NCBI GenBank assembly: GCA_019918135.1
Contig: WBZZ01002108.1
Coordinates: 10,001-74,000, forward strand
Source of the DNA: Paulinella micropora
Lineage: Eukaryota > Cercozoa > Imbricatea > Euglyphida > Paulinellidae
Direction of reading: 5' to 3'
Length of the DNA: 64,000 nucleotides
This document shows, in pieces, positions 28,651 to 38,512 of the stretch. The notes under the pieces are model-generated. The model saw only the letters and a list, made by a program, of their open reading frames with translations. It was not told the DNA's origin and searched no databases. Each line of letters starts with the position of its first letter. Within the stretch, counting starts at the first letter, position 1. Made by a program: the position numbers and the translations under genes.

Positions 28651-29295
28651 GTCAAGACATTCACACCGCTAATAGCGCGGGAGCTCCTCGGATCACGTGA
28701 TTGCGCCCGCTTGTCGCTTGTTTTGCCGTATTGCGCGCACAAGCGTGGCATGGCTGGCATGGGTCCCTGGTAGCTGTTTACCGCCAAGGACGGAGGCGCG
28801 CCAAGAAAGTGCAAAATCCTTTTTATTAAAACTAGACAAAGTCTTACACTTGACACTGAGAACGGGGAGTCGGGAGAGGGAAGGAGATGGGGGGGGGCTT
28901 AGTGAAGGCGTTTCAAGCTCACGCGAGCGGACGGGGTTTTTAGACGAGAACCAGGGGCGCACATAAACTAGCCGGCCCCACGTCACAAAAAAGCGGAAAG
29001 GCGGTAGGTTTCTCCGGGAAAGCACAACAAGACAATTTGGCGACAAATTTAATTCGAAACGGGAAAGAAAAAAAGTCCACATCGCAAAGAAATGTATGAG
29101 AAAGGCGGAGGAAAGGGAAGGGAGAGAGAGAGCGGGGAAGGAGAAGGGAGGGGGAAGAGAGAAAGAAGAGGGGAGAAGGGGCGCCCCCATCCCTTCTCTT
29201 CCCCCTTCCCTATCCTCTCCCCCGCCCCTTTTTCTTCCCGCTCCCTCTCCCCCCCCCCCAAAAAAAAGGGGGAAAGGGAGGGGGGGGAGATATGA

Positions 29296-29470
29296 AAACT
29301 TGTCATTTGCGCAACAACAAAAAATTGGCGCGAGGTTTCTTTCCGCGGGAAAACATTTGATTTATGTTACCCCGCGGAAAGAGCCCAGAGCGGCCCGATC
29401 ATTTGGCGCTAAATCGTGCTGTTTTGCATGGGGCGCATGATAAGGCCGGAAAAGGCAGTGCTTATGAGTT
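29296..29470 (+). promoter_or_regulatory. E2F-like module, copy D1
   Basis: It contains CTTGTCATTTGCGCAA, then TTGGCGCGAGG, TTTCCGCGGGAAAA and ATTTGGCGCTAAAT in fixed order. These match the E2F consensus TTTSSCGCSAAA. It is shared with copies at 40505, 40908 and 51040. It is probably a duplicated promoter; no gene starts directly after this copy. Confidence 0.5.
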
Positions 29471-29929
29471 TTTCCGGCAGACCGGGAAAGAGTGCAAAAG
29501 AAAGAAAAAAATTTAATTAAAAGCTCGGCATCTTTCTCCAAGAACATTCATGTCAAGGGCAGAGAAAAGTTCGCTCCCGGAGCAGGTCCCGTTCATGTTG
29601 CACCTCGCACCTGAATATGTAAGCACACGGGAAAGAAAAGGGGCAGGGGCGCGCTAAGAATGTACGAAAAGAAATTAATAAAAATCCTTGACAAAGTTTG
29701 GTCCTACACTCGGCACTGAAAACTAAGAGGGAGGGGAAAGCACGATCTATCCTTGCTCGCCATCTGAGAACGGGGAGCGGGAAAGGCACGGCCCTGTGCT
29801 TAGCCTTTCCATCCTTCTAAGAACTTAGGACAGGGATGAGGAAGGAGGGGGGCTTAGTGGAGGCGTTTCATGTGTTTATTTAATTTTTCTTGTAGCTTCT
29901 GCGCCCTTCCCCTCCCCCTTCCCTGTCCT

Positions 29930-29957
29930 TTGAGCCCCCCGGGCTCAGGGGGCTCAA
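29930..29957. repeat. GAGCCCCC/GGGGGCTC hairpin (family A)
   Basis: Stem TTGAGCCCCC...GGGGGCTCAA with an alternative inner stem TGAGCCC/GGGCTCA. At least ten more copies or variants lie at 30094, 43590, 49652, 54539, 54744, 55172, 55330, 57316, 57467 and 63520. Confidence 0.85.
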
Positions 29958-30714
29958 GTGGGAGGAAAAAAAAAAGAGGGGGGGGGGCACCCCCCCCCTC
30001 CTCACACACATCCCTTCGCCTCCCTTCTCTCCCCTCCTCCCGAAAGGGGGGGGGGCGCCCCCCTCCCTCCCCTCTTTCTTTCTTCTCTCCCCCATGAGCC
30101 CCCTGAGCCCGGGGGCTCAAAGAACAGGGGAGGGGGGAGGGGGAGAGGAAGAGCGCAGAATCTACAAAAAATTTAATTAAAAAAAAATCCCCCAACAAAG
30201 CCTTGCATTTGATAGAGAGCTGGGAGAGGGAAGAGGCAAAGAGGGGGGAGAGCACAAATTGTCTTAGCAACCTCCCCCCGTCTGATAACAGGGAACTCCC
30301 GCGTTCGTGATACAAGCATCTCAGCTTGCAAATTGAGCAGATGGGGCGTGCTTGTTCTCTGATGCTTGTAGACAAAGCTGAAGCATAAGCCAGCAGAGCC
30401 GGCGCGACAGCGCCTAAGCACCAACAGACCGAAGAACATGTTCAGCAGCCTGGACTGGCCGGCCGAACTGTCAGTTATCGTGGGCCCCTACTGGCTGGGG
30501 GTGGGAGAAGGAAAGGAGGGTGGAACGGGTCACACTCCCTCCCCCCCCCCCATCCCTGTCCAAGTTCTCAGATGGGGGGGGTCTAAGCACAGGGTCGTGC
30601 CTCTCCCCCCCCCTCCCTTCCTAGGGGGACGAAAGTGGGACGGGGCAGCATTTCCCTCCCCCTTCCTTCCCCTTGCCTGTTGCTTTGGTTTTCCGGGAAA
30701 AAATTTGTTTACTT

Positions 30715-31130
30715 TTTTCATATTTTCATATTTTTCTGACCTTGCACACGATGGCCGAGCCATGGCACGGACAGGACGCCGTCGGGGGTCGTGAGGCACT
30801 TGTCCACCTGGTACTACATTGACCACCGCTCATTCATCCGCGCAAGATTTCAATCCGATCTGAGTTTTAATTAAAAGACTTTTTAAACTAGAGTGGTTTT
30901 GGGCTTGCCGCCCTAGATTTGCGCGGACAGGATTTTTTTTCTTTCTCTTTTTTTCTTGTGTGAAATTTGTTGCTAAATGTGAGTGTGTGCGTATTTCCCG
31001 GAAAAAAGGGAGGTGCGTCAGAATTGTGCTCCACCCATCAAACAATTCTTTTTGGGCACCCTTCGCCTCGGGATAGGTCGGGGGCCGGGGGAGAGGGGGG
31101 AGGGGGGGAACGGGAATAATGTGCAACGTA
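30715..31130 (+). repeat. 400-bp dispersed repeat, copy 1
   Basis: Nearly identical to 37990-38410: CCGGGAAAAAATTTGTTTAC, the GGCCGAGCCATGGCACGGAC core, CAAGATTTCAATCCGATCTG, TTTTAATTAAAAGAC, and GTGCTCCACC.ATCAAACAAT. Both copies run into a G-rich stretch. Confidence 0.85.
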
Positions 31131-31477
31131 ACGCGGAGGGGGGGGGGTTTGTGGTGTGGCCGGGGAGGCGGGGCGCCCCCCCCCCTCTTCTGTTGGCTTC
31201 AAAGAAGGATGGCCCATTATTGGCTTCCAAGTAAAACCCACAGATCTAGCTTGATCACTTTGTGACCAAATACAGGCATGGCCCTGTTTCGATCATGAAC
31301 TCAGTTTAAGACATCCAAAGAGATTTTAATCCAATCCGTAAAGCTTAAGTCCAAAAAAGATAGGAAAGCTCGTGACAACCATTCTTGCCCCCCCCCCCAC
31401 ACCCATCCTCCCCGCTCCTGTCGAGCTAGCAAATTTAAAACACCAAATTCCTATATTAGGTCTTGCACGCCTCCCGA

Positions 31478-32521
31478 ATGGTAACGGGTCCCAATCTCCG
31501 GAAAAATCGACACCGGAGCCGCCGGCTTGGCGCAGCAGAACCGCAAGCAATACTGGCAGGAGCAATACGCGCGAGGTTGCATCGAGTGACAAAAGCAGCT
31601 GAAGAAGGTGATGTCGAGGCCCAAACGTGCCTGGCGGAAATGTACCTGCACGGAAGTTCAACGGACGGCGTTGCCCGAGACATCGCCAAGGCAGTAGAAC
31701 TCTTCAAACTATCGGCGGAGGGAGGGGATTCACACGCACAGTTTTGCCTATCATCCATTTATACTCACGGAACGGGCGTGGAGCGGGATTTGGATCAGGC
31801 AGCGCAATGGCTTACGCGCGCAGCGAAGCAAGGAAACGCAGAAGCGCAGCGTTGGCTGGGGGCTTGTTATATGAAAGGGAAAGGAGTCGTGAAAAACAAA
31901 GCCGAGGCCGCGAAATGGTACACGTCAGCGTCTGAGCTTGGACAGACGGACGCGCAGTTTCGTCTGGCCCGGTGCTACATGAATGGCCAAGGCGTGGCCA
32001 AAGATGAAGCCAAAGCCGCGCAATGGTACGAGCGCGCCGCTTTGAGGGGAAACGCAGAGGCGCAGCTGTGGCTGGGCGACTGCTACTCGAGAGGCAGGGG
32101 GGTTCCCCCTAAACGAGGCCAGGGCTTTCCGCTTGTACCAAAAAGCAGCTTCCAAGAAATTGGCGGGCGCGCAGCTGCGGCTGGGGGGACGCCCAAGAAT
32201 CAGACCAAGGCGTGTGAATTCTACCAAAAAGCGGCGTTGCAAGGCAATGACGAAGGACAGTTCAGGCTTGGGTTATGCTACTGCTCTGGCGAGGGGGTGC
32301 GCATAGACAAAGCCGAATCCGCAGCCTGGATCGGCAAGGCCGCAGCGCAGGGCCATGCCAACGCTCGATGCTTGCTAGGCGCTTACCATTTCTTTGGTTG
32401 GGCAATGCCAAAGGACGAAGCCAAAGGCGCACAGTACTGGGGCCAGGCAGCTGCGCAGGGCTGCGACTTTGCACAGAAGAGCCTAGGCGCCTACGTCCAA
32501 TCGCCACTACCTTCAATTTAA
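31478..32521 (+). CDS. Sel1-repeat (SLR) protein
   Basis: About 347 residues from the ATG at 31478. Six to eight Sel1-like repeats of about 36 residues follow the pattern AxxxLGxxYxxGxGVxxDxxxAxxWxxxAAxxG: EAQTCLAEMYLHG, HAQFCLSSIYTHGTGV, EAQRWLGACYMKGKGV, DAQFRLARCYMNGQGV, EAQLWLGDCYSRGRGV, EGQFRLGLCYCSGEGV. Such solenoids are scaffolds for protein complexes, often in ER-associated degradation or signalling. Between about 32105 and 32190 the Sel1 pattern (FRLYQKAA, GAQLRLG) is readable only in a neighbouring frame, flanked by a run of five C and one of six G. This indicates two compensating length changes in homopolymers, real or from sequencing. No signal peptide is seen. Confidence 0.85.
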   Translation: MVTGPNLRKNRHRSRRLGAAEPQAILAGAIRARLHRVTKAAEEGDVEAQTCLAEMYLHGSSTDGVARDIAKAVELFKLSAEGGDSHAQFCLSSIYTHGTGVERDLDQAAQWLTRAAKQGNAEAQRWLGACYMKGKGVVKNKAEAAKWYTSASELGQTDAQFRLARCYMNGQGVAKDEAKAAQWYERAALRGNAEAQLWLGDCYSRGRGVPPKRGQGFPLVPKSSFQEIGGRAAAAGGTPKNQTKACEFYQKAALQGNDEGQFRLGLCYCSGEGVRIDKAESAAWIGKAAAQGHANARCLLGAYHFFGWAMPKDEAKGAQYWGQAAAQGCDFAQKSLGAYVQSPLPSI

Positions 32522-33441
32522 TTGGCGGCAACAACAACGGGTTATACGGAAAATTCTTGGGTTTTGCTGTCTCCCTTCCCTTTCCCTCTCTTAGTTCTAG
32601 GTGCCCCCAATTTAAGATTGTCGAGCTTTAATAAAAAAAAAACTCTTTTTTCACTTTCTTGGCGCCCCTCTCACTTTTTCCCTCTCTTAGCTTTCAGTGC
32701 CCATATTAATAAAACTTTGCCAGGATTTTGGTATCTATTCTTTTTTTATATTTTTAGCGCGCCCCTGCCCTTGCCCCTTCTCTTGCTCTTTGCTGTCAGA
32801 CGGTGGGAGAGGGGGGGGGGGAGGGGACAAAGACGATTCGTGCTTCTTCAATTGGTAAGGACAAGGCGTGCAACTGGAGGAGCACAATCCCCTTGTCAGT
32901 CTGTTCTTTTGGTTGCCAGGCGAAAACTTTTTTTCATATTTTTCTAACCTTGCGCACGGTGGCCGAGCCATGGCACGAACAGGACGCCGTCGGGGGTCGT
33001 GAGGGCACTTGTCCATCTGGTACATTGACCACCGTCCATTCATCCGCCACAGGGGTCAGCACCGCCCAGCCGGCACCCTTTTGTGGTCGGGCCCCGGGGC
33101 CGACCACAAAGGACAGCAGGTCCGTGCCAAACTCGGCTTCATCCAAATTTGTTCCCTTTGCTCCCTTTTCTGTTCTCTTTGCCCCTTCCCTCTCGCTCCC
33201 TGTTTTCAGACGGGAAGTCTAAGACAGTCTGCGCTGGCCCCCTCGTGCGCCCGTCGGAGAGAGAAGGAGCAGCGGGGGGAGGAGAGGGGGGGGGGCAGGA
33301 GGGGGGGGAGAGAGAATGGGGGAAGGGGCGCCCCCCCCCCTCCCATCGAGCCGCGCCCCCCCCCTCCCTGGCGAGCAAAGGGGATAGCGAGAGAGAGGAT
33401 AAGAGCGTCTAGATAATCATAGGTATTTTTGGCGCCGCAAG
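32522..33441. other. Repeat-rich intergenic region
   Basis: It holds core-cassette fragments (32590-32720), G-runs, and a copy of the GGCCGAGCCATGG repeat (32944-33055), then GC-rich runs to 33380. No gene is seen apart from the repeat's own minus frame. Confidence 0.6.
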
Positions 33442-36120
33442 ATGGAGGACCGACGCCCGCAAAAAGGAGGAGACGAAGACTGTCAAGTCCAAAAAGAAAA
33501 ACTGGCATTTTGTGCTGCGCAGCACATTGTTGACATGCAGCAATTTGCTTTGCGAATACGACAGGAACCGCTACTCCGCCCAGAGGATTGCATCGAGGAT
33601 TTCCGACAGATTTTCCGCCCCGGCGTGGAACCAACTGTCCAATTTTGGCGGGGTTTGAGCCACTTGCTGGCGTACTGGTGGCTGGCGCTGGGCTCTGCTC
33701 ACGTCGCAGTACGGAGTTCTACCCTGCGCGAAGTCCTCGGAAACACGAGTGAACAGGTTCAAAGTACCCAGCTGGTTAAGTTGCAAGATATGCGCCAGAG
33801 GTACAAGCAGCACAGCTTAGTCCCAAAAGCTTGGGCCTTGATGTACAAACAAGACCCGAACATCTTCAAGCTGTGGGAAAGCAAATGCACCAGGCCGGTC
33901 GACGCGGCTACACTGGAGTGTTTCCTTTTTCCAAGGCGGCAGCCTGCTGGACTTGGGGTCACGGGGAGCTGGCCGGCCGGCTGGGGCGCCGTGATTCGTG
34001 AGTGCTTTTACCCAGCCGACGGAAATTTCTTTCTAGCTTGGCTCTCGCGACAGTTGCAGGGGGCGCAGGCCAGCTCGCCATTGGTTTGCCTGGCTGGCTT
34101 GGTCTCATTGCAGCTGAGGCAGCTGCTGCGGTCCTTCTGTCGGCTTGTAGGCGACGAGCACGTGGTTGTCCTGCGGAACATAAAAGCGCACAGGCTGCAG
34201 GAAAAAAGAACGGAAATGCAACAAGGACTACTAGTTGTTGTTGACGGGTTAACGCGGATACCCTTTCATGGGCCGGAGCTCCGGCAGCTTCTCCGGACAC
34301 TCCGTACAGAATTGGAGATAGATGGCAGGCGAGCTGGCGAGTCGGCGCCCATCATCTTATCGAACCGGAAACAGGTTCTGGTCCTCCCCGACGAAAACGG
34401 AAATCCGCTCTGGACCGCCAAGGAGCTGCAGCAGGAAGGTGTGCCTGCTAGACATCTGCGCCTTGTCGCGCAAGCTGGTGATGCTGCCGAGGAAGAAAAA
34501 GGAGAAGATAAGGAAGAAAAAGAACAAGAAAAAGTGTGTCGACCCAATCACGTTCCATCCGTAAACAAAGAAAAAAGCCTGGTGCCCGATATCATTGATA
34601 TCATTGCAAAGATCTACCAATGGTTGCCGGAGGTCATATTCCAAGTGGCAACCCAAAGAAAGCTGCCGGGTTTACTTAAACCCGCGGCTGACCAAGAGCC
34701 ACACGTCTTTTGTATCTCGCGAAAAGCAAACAAGGGCAAGTTTGTAATGAAATTGAAGAATCTTCTAGCAAGCTTTGCTAGCAGTCTGGGCCTCAGCAAA
34801 GACGACTTGAGCAGCCACACCAAAAAGCAAGTTGTGCTCTGCCTGCAGAAAGAATTTCCGGGGCTGAGCCTAAAGCCTGTCCAGAGCATGTATTCGTGTT
34901 TGGGCAAAAGGGGACCGCAGGCTAAAGGCTTTTTGCTACCCTACACTACAGAAGATCTTTTGGCAAAACTGGCGGAGATGAAATACAACAAACCAAAAGA
35001 ACGGTCGGATGAAGCAGGGCCAACCGCCAGCTCGGCGTCCTATCAAGAAGATACAACCTGGCCACCATCACCTGCGCCGGTGGCCGCGCCGCCCCCAACC
35101 ACTGGTTCTGTGCAAGCCTTGCACCCCAATCATGACGACAAGGGTGCACTTACGTTTTTACCAACAGAGAGCCCGACGCAAGCAGAGTTTGGATTACAAA
35201 ACACTGACCCCGCGGAAAAGGTCGCGACGATGCCGCCGTGCTTGGGCAAAGGGGGGCGGGAGGTTAAAGGCTTTCCGCTACCCTACACTGCAGAAGATAT
35301 TCTGGAAAGGCTGTCGGAGATGGAATACGACAATCCGAAAGAAAGGTCGGAGGAAGTAGCTCCGGCACCTCTTAGACTAGCTACGACAAAATATCCCGTC
35401 GCCAAGCGGATCAAGCTAGCGCCGCCGGAGGTCCGACCATCTCCCGCGCCGGTGGGCACGCCCCCAACCACTGGTTTTATGCAAGCCTTACATCCAATGT
35501 ACAACGACAAGGGTGCACTTACGTTTTTACCAACAGCAGAGAGCCCGACGACGCAAGCAGAGTTGGGATTACAAAACACTGACCCTGCGCAAGAAGTCGT
35601 GACAAAGCAGCCTCCTGTTGTTGGGGACAAAAAACTGCGCGCCTGGGAAGAGGATATATCCAATCCAGATGGAAAGCATGTTTTACAACGGATTTTGGCA
35701 AAGATGAAGAGACTGTACACTGAAGAGGAGGTGCAGGTGAAACCGATCTATCTGGGGTTTGTGGAGCCCCTCAACGATACTAATCGCTTTATGTCGTGCG
35801 CTCAGGTCCGCGAGTGGATTATGAGAAACAGAACAAAACCTTTCTTGAGCGATTATTTTGATGAGCGAGGAAGGCGCAAGGTGGCTTGGCATATCGATCA
35901 CATAATCCCGCTATCCTTGGGCGGTCAAAACCACCCCCGCAATTACGCCATGATGCCTCAAATATTCAACACGGAGTTTGCGGGCTGGTGGACCGCTGCC
36001 AAAGCGCAGTATATTGGGTTGACAGCTGCACGCCGCGCCTTGATGTTTGCCCAGTATGTCCAGAAAAAAACCAATCGCAACATACAGTTAGATGACATGG
36101 AGCTATGCGGCAAATGCTAG
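33442..36120 (+). CDS. Large protein with C-terminal HNH nuclease domain
   Basis: The protein has 892 residues in one exon. The N-terminal 300 residues are helical and unrecognised (VQFWRGLSHLLAYWWLALG). A Lys/Glu-rich linker lies around residues 350-365. Residues about 430-490 form a helical unit (KNLLASFASSLGLSKDDL). Two tandem units of about 110 residues (near 34900-35240 and 35240-35600) share CLGK...KGF.LPYT.EDIL, NPKERS, QALHP...DKGALTFLP and LQNTDP. The C-terminal end has HIDHIIPLSLGGQNHPRNYA (about 815-835), the HNH pattern with metal-binding His and Asn. HNH enzymes cut DNA; the target is unknown. A relative of the HNH part exists at 37560-37860 on the other strand. Confidence 0.75.
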   Translation: MEDRRPQKGGDEDCQVQKEKLAFCAAQHIVDMQQFALRIRQEPLLRPEDCIEDFRQIFRPGVEPTVQFWRGLSHLLAYWWLALGSAHVAVRSSTLREVLGNTSEQVQSTQLVKLQDMRQRYKQHSLVPKAWALMYKQDPNIFKLWESKCTRPVDAATLECFLFPRRQPAGLGVTGSWPAGWGAVIRECFYPADGNFFLAWLSRQLQGAQASSPLVCLAGLVSLQLRQLLRSFCRLVGDEHVVVLRNIKAHRLQEKRTEMQQGLLVVVDGLTRIPFHGPELRQLLRTLRTELEIDGRRAGESAPIILSNRKQVLVLPDENGNPLWTAKELQQEGVPARHLRLVAQAGDAAEEEKGEDKEEKEQEKVCRPNHVPSVNKEKSLVPDIIDIIAKIYQWLPEVIFQVATQRKLPGLLKPAADQEPHVFCISRKANKGKFVMKLKNLLASFASSLGLSKDDLSSHTKKQVVLCLQKEFPGLSLKPVQSMYSCLGKRGPQAKGFLLPYTTEDLLAKLAEMKYNKPKERSDEAGPTASSASYQEDTTWPPSPAPVAAPPPTTGSVQALHPNHDDKGALTFLPTESPTQAEFGLQNTDPAEKVATMPPCLGKGGREVKGFPLPYTAEDILERLSEMEYDNPKERSEEVAPAPLRLATTKYPVAKRIKLAPPEVRPSPAPVGTPPTTGFMQALHPMYNDKGALTFLPTAESPTTQAELGLQNTDPAQEVVTKQPPVVGDKKLRAWEEDISNPDGKHVLQRILAKMKRLYTEEEVQVKPIYLGFVEPLNDTNRFMSCAQVREWIMRNRTKPFLSDYFDERGRRKVAWHIDHIIPLSLGGQNHPRNYAMMPQIFNTEFAGWWTAAKAQYIGLTAARRALMFAQYVQKKTNRNIQLDDMELCGKC

Positions 36121-36149
36121 GGGGTCTGAATACAGCGGTTCTCCCTGCG

Positions 36150-36275
36150 CGCCTCTTGGGCAGGTCATTTTCCTTTGGAAAACCACTTAATACAAGAAGC
36201 AGGGCCTGGAAACGCCCAAATTGCGTGGAGTTGAGTTTAGATCTTTGAAAGTTTACTAAAGATTAAAACTTTAAT
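36150..36275 (+). repeat. Shared 3'-flank segment, copy 1
   Basis: TTTGGAAAACCACTTAATAC, then CAAATTGCGTGGAGTTGAGT and TTTGAAAGTTTACTA. It is repeated at 39870-40002 after another gene. Both copies follow the 3' end of a gene and contain TTTAATTAAA/TAATAAAA, so they may be shared 3' UTRs. Confidence 0.8.
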
Positions 36276-36412
36276 TAAACAAATTTGAGCAGCTCCAGCT
36301 GCATGCAGTCAAACCCGGCCGCCGACAAGTGGCGCCACCGCGCGCTGCCCCCCCCCTTTTTTCTTGCCTGAGATTTGTCGCCAAAGTGTGCGTATTTGCC
36401 GGTAAAAAGGGA

Positions 36413-36990
36413 AGGAGAGAAACGGTACGCCTTTTGTTTTACTCGCACGAAATGTTTTCGGCCCTCTTGCCTCCCCCTCTCCCCTCCCCTGACGGTGGGG
36501 GAGTGACTGAACGGGACGACGAAAGTGGAGGGGCGACGTAATTGAGAGGGGCGACGTAAATGAGAGGGGCGACGCAAGTGAGAGGGGCGAGAGGGGAGGG
36601 AGGACGTCTTCCACACGGCGGCGGCGTTTGGGCGTCTGTGTGGGATTTTCTTTTGCGCAAGTAGAATTTGGCGCTAAATTGGCGCCTACGGTTGTTTTTC
36701 CGGGAAGGCTAAGACGCACTGCCTTTCTCGACCATATCACACGCCCTGCCCTCCGGACGGCACCATTTGGCGCTAAATTTAGCAGGGGCCGTTCCGGAGA
36801 CTAGCAGAGAAACCGGACGTTTTCCCGTGGAGAGAAACGGTACGCCTTTTGTTTTACTCGCACGAAATGTTTTCGGCCCTCTTGCCTCCCCTTCCCCCTC
36901 CCCTGACGGTGGGGGAGTGACAGAACGGGACGACGAAAGTGAGAGGGGCGACGCAAGTGAGAGGCAGCTGAGAGGGGGGCATGCTCGTTT
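36413..36990 (+). repeat. Two copies of a 160-bp block, one with an 18-bp tandem repeat
   Basis: 36413-36590 and 36830-36990 share GGTACGCCTTTTGTTTTACT, CACGAAATGTTTTCGGCCCT and GACGGTGGGGGAGTGAC. The first copy continues with four GAGAGGGGCGACG(T/C)AAnT units (about 36525-36590); the second has two. Confidence 0.8.
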
Positions 36991-37559
36991 TAGGTTCAGC
37001 TGAAGGTAGCACCGAAAGGGCGCCCAGATTGCTGGCGACGCACAGAAAAGCCGAAGACTTGGCTTTTTTTTGTCGGATTTCCTAGAAAGTACTCTCGCGA
37101 AATAATTTGAGCAGCTGGCAGCGTTTGACAAAAATCGTGCGTTGACAGTCGTTGATAATCCCTGGATCTGCTTGCAGGTTGGGGAACGTGTTAATAAAAC
37201 AGGAGCAGAGCGTGTTCGTCGGGGGGGTTTTCGGTAATGGTATGCCTATCCGCGGGGGGGGGGGGGGAGGGGGGCGCTTGCAGGACGGGCCCTGCAGCTT
37301 GCAGGTCGGGCTCGTTGGGCGGGGACTATTTCCGCTGAGCCAGACACCGTTTGAGCTAGCTTGCGGCGGAGCCCCTTCGTTGGGGTCTTCGCTGGCAGTG
37401 ACTCCGTCTCGCCATCCTGTGTTTTTTTGTCTTCCTCCTCTTGCACTTTTTGTTTTCGTTTTTCTGCGGGAGTTGAGCGCGTGCGCTCGGGCCGGTGGAT
37501 GCACGACTCCGCGTCCCAGCGGGAAAAGAATGCTACTGTCTAGATCGCCCGCGACGGGC

Positions 37560-37860
37560 ATTTGCCAGGGCAGCTCTGCTAGTCCCTGCAAAACATGTAG
37601 GGGCGCAGGAACTCGAACAGGCGTGCAGCCCCCCTCGTGCCGCGACGCTGCCGATGTAGGCCAGCTTCTCGGACGTCAGGAATTCTTTGAAACACAGGCT
37701 AGCCGAACCAAGCATTATCACGTAATTGTAGGAGTGGTCGACACCCCTCCATCTTTTGGGAACGATGTGGTCAATTGGGGGCTCCCTGGCATGAGGTAAG
37801 GCGCCAGACGCGCCTGCCACTTATTTTTCAGGACCCAGTACCGTGCCTGGTGCTGCGTTT
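37560..37860 (-). pseudogene. HNH domain gene remnant
   Basis: The minus strand reads PPIDHIVPKRWRGVDHSYNY, then VIMLGSASLCFKEFL and KLAYIG. This matches the HNH pattern and the KAQYIG-type end of the domain at 35886-36020. Sequence upstream on the same strand (RYWVLKNKWQARLAPYLMP) also looks coding but in another frame, so the copy is damaged. It is a degenerate paralogue of the HNH gene 1.5 kb away. Confidence 0.55.
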
Positions 37861-38512
37861 GCACGCGCAAACAAGGGACGAGAGAGGGGGGGAAGGAGCA
37901 GGGGACAGGGGGAACAGAGGGACGAAGGGGGGGCGGGAGAGCACTCCCCCTTCTTCCCCCCCTTCCTCTCCTTCTCCCCCTCCCCCCCACCTGTTGCTTT
38001 GGTTTTCGGGGAAAAAAATTGTTTACTCTTTTCATATTCTTCATATTTTTCTGACCTTGCGCACGATGGCCGAGCCATGGCATGGACAGGACGCCGTCGG
38101 GGGTCGTGAGGCACTTGTCCACCTGGTACATAGACCACCGACCTTTCATCCGCGCAAGATTTCAATCCGATCTGAGTTTTAATTAAAAGACGTTTTAAAC
38201 TAGAGTGGTTTTGGGCTTGTCGCCCTAGATTTGCGCGGACAAGATTTTTTTTCTTTCTCTTTGTTCTTGTGTGAAATTTGTTGCTAAATGCGCGTGTGTG
38301 CATATTTCCCGGAAAAAGGGAGGTGCGTCAGAATTGTGCTCCACCTATCAAACAATTTTTTTGGGCACCCTTCCCCTCGGGAGAGGCCGGGGGGCGGGGA
38401 ACGGGAAAGATGTGCAACGTAATGGGGAGGGGGAGTAAAAAAAAATCTTACACTTTCTTGGCGCGCTCCGTGACAGGTTTATTTGTGCCTTGTTGGGCAA
38501 GGTAAAAGAGTA

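Larger units (their letters stand above)
28314..31477. other. Repeat-rich intergenic region
   Basis: About 3.1 kb without a solid gene. It contains a possible 65-codon minus frame (28453-28650), core cassettes near 28830-28860, 29695-29725 and 30180-30210, an E2F-like module (29296-29470), two GAGCCCCC hairpins (29930-29957, 30094-30120) with GGGGCGCCCC palindromes, and one copy of the 400-bp repeat (30715-31130). Many A/T-rich TTAATTAAA tracts alternate with G/C runs. Confidence 0.7.
36121..38512. other. Repeat-rich intergenic region with HNH gene remnant
   Basis: It holds a 3' duplicated segment (36150-36275), two copies of a GTACGCCTTTTGTTTTACTC block (36413-36590, 36830-36990) with an 18-bp tandem repeat, the HNH remnant, and copy 2 of the 400-bp repeat (37990-38410). 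Confidence 0.7.

Noticed and set aside
30530-33043. Minus frames in the GGCCGAGCCATGG repeats as a gene family
   Set aside because: Copies keep only part of the frame and have no consistent end; treated as a repeat, perhaps of genic origin.
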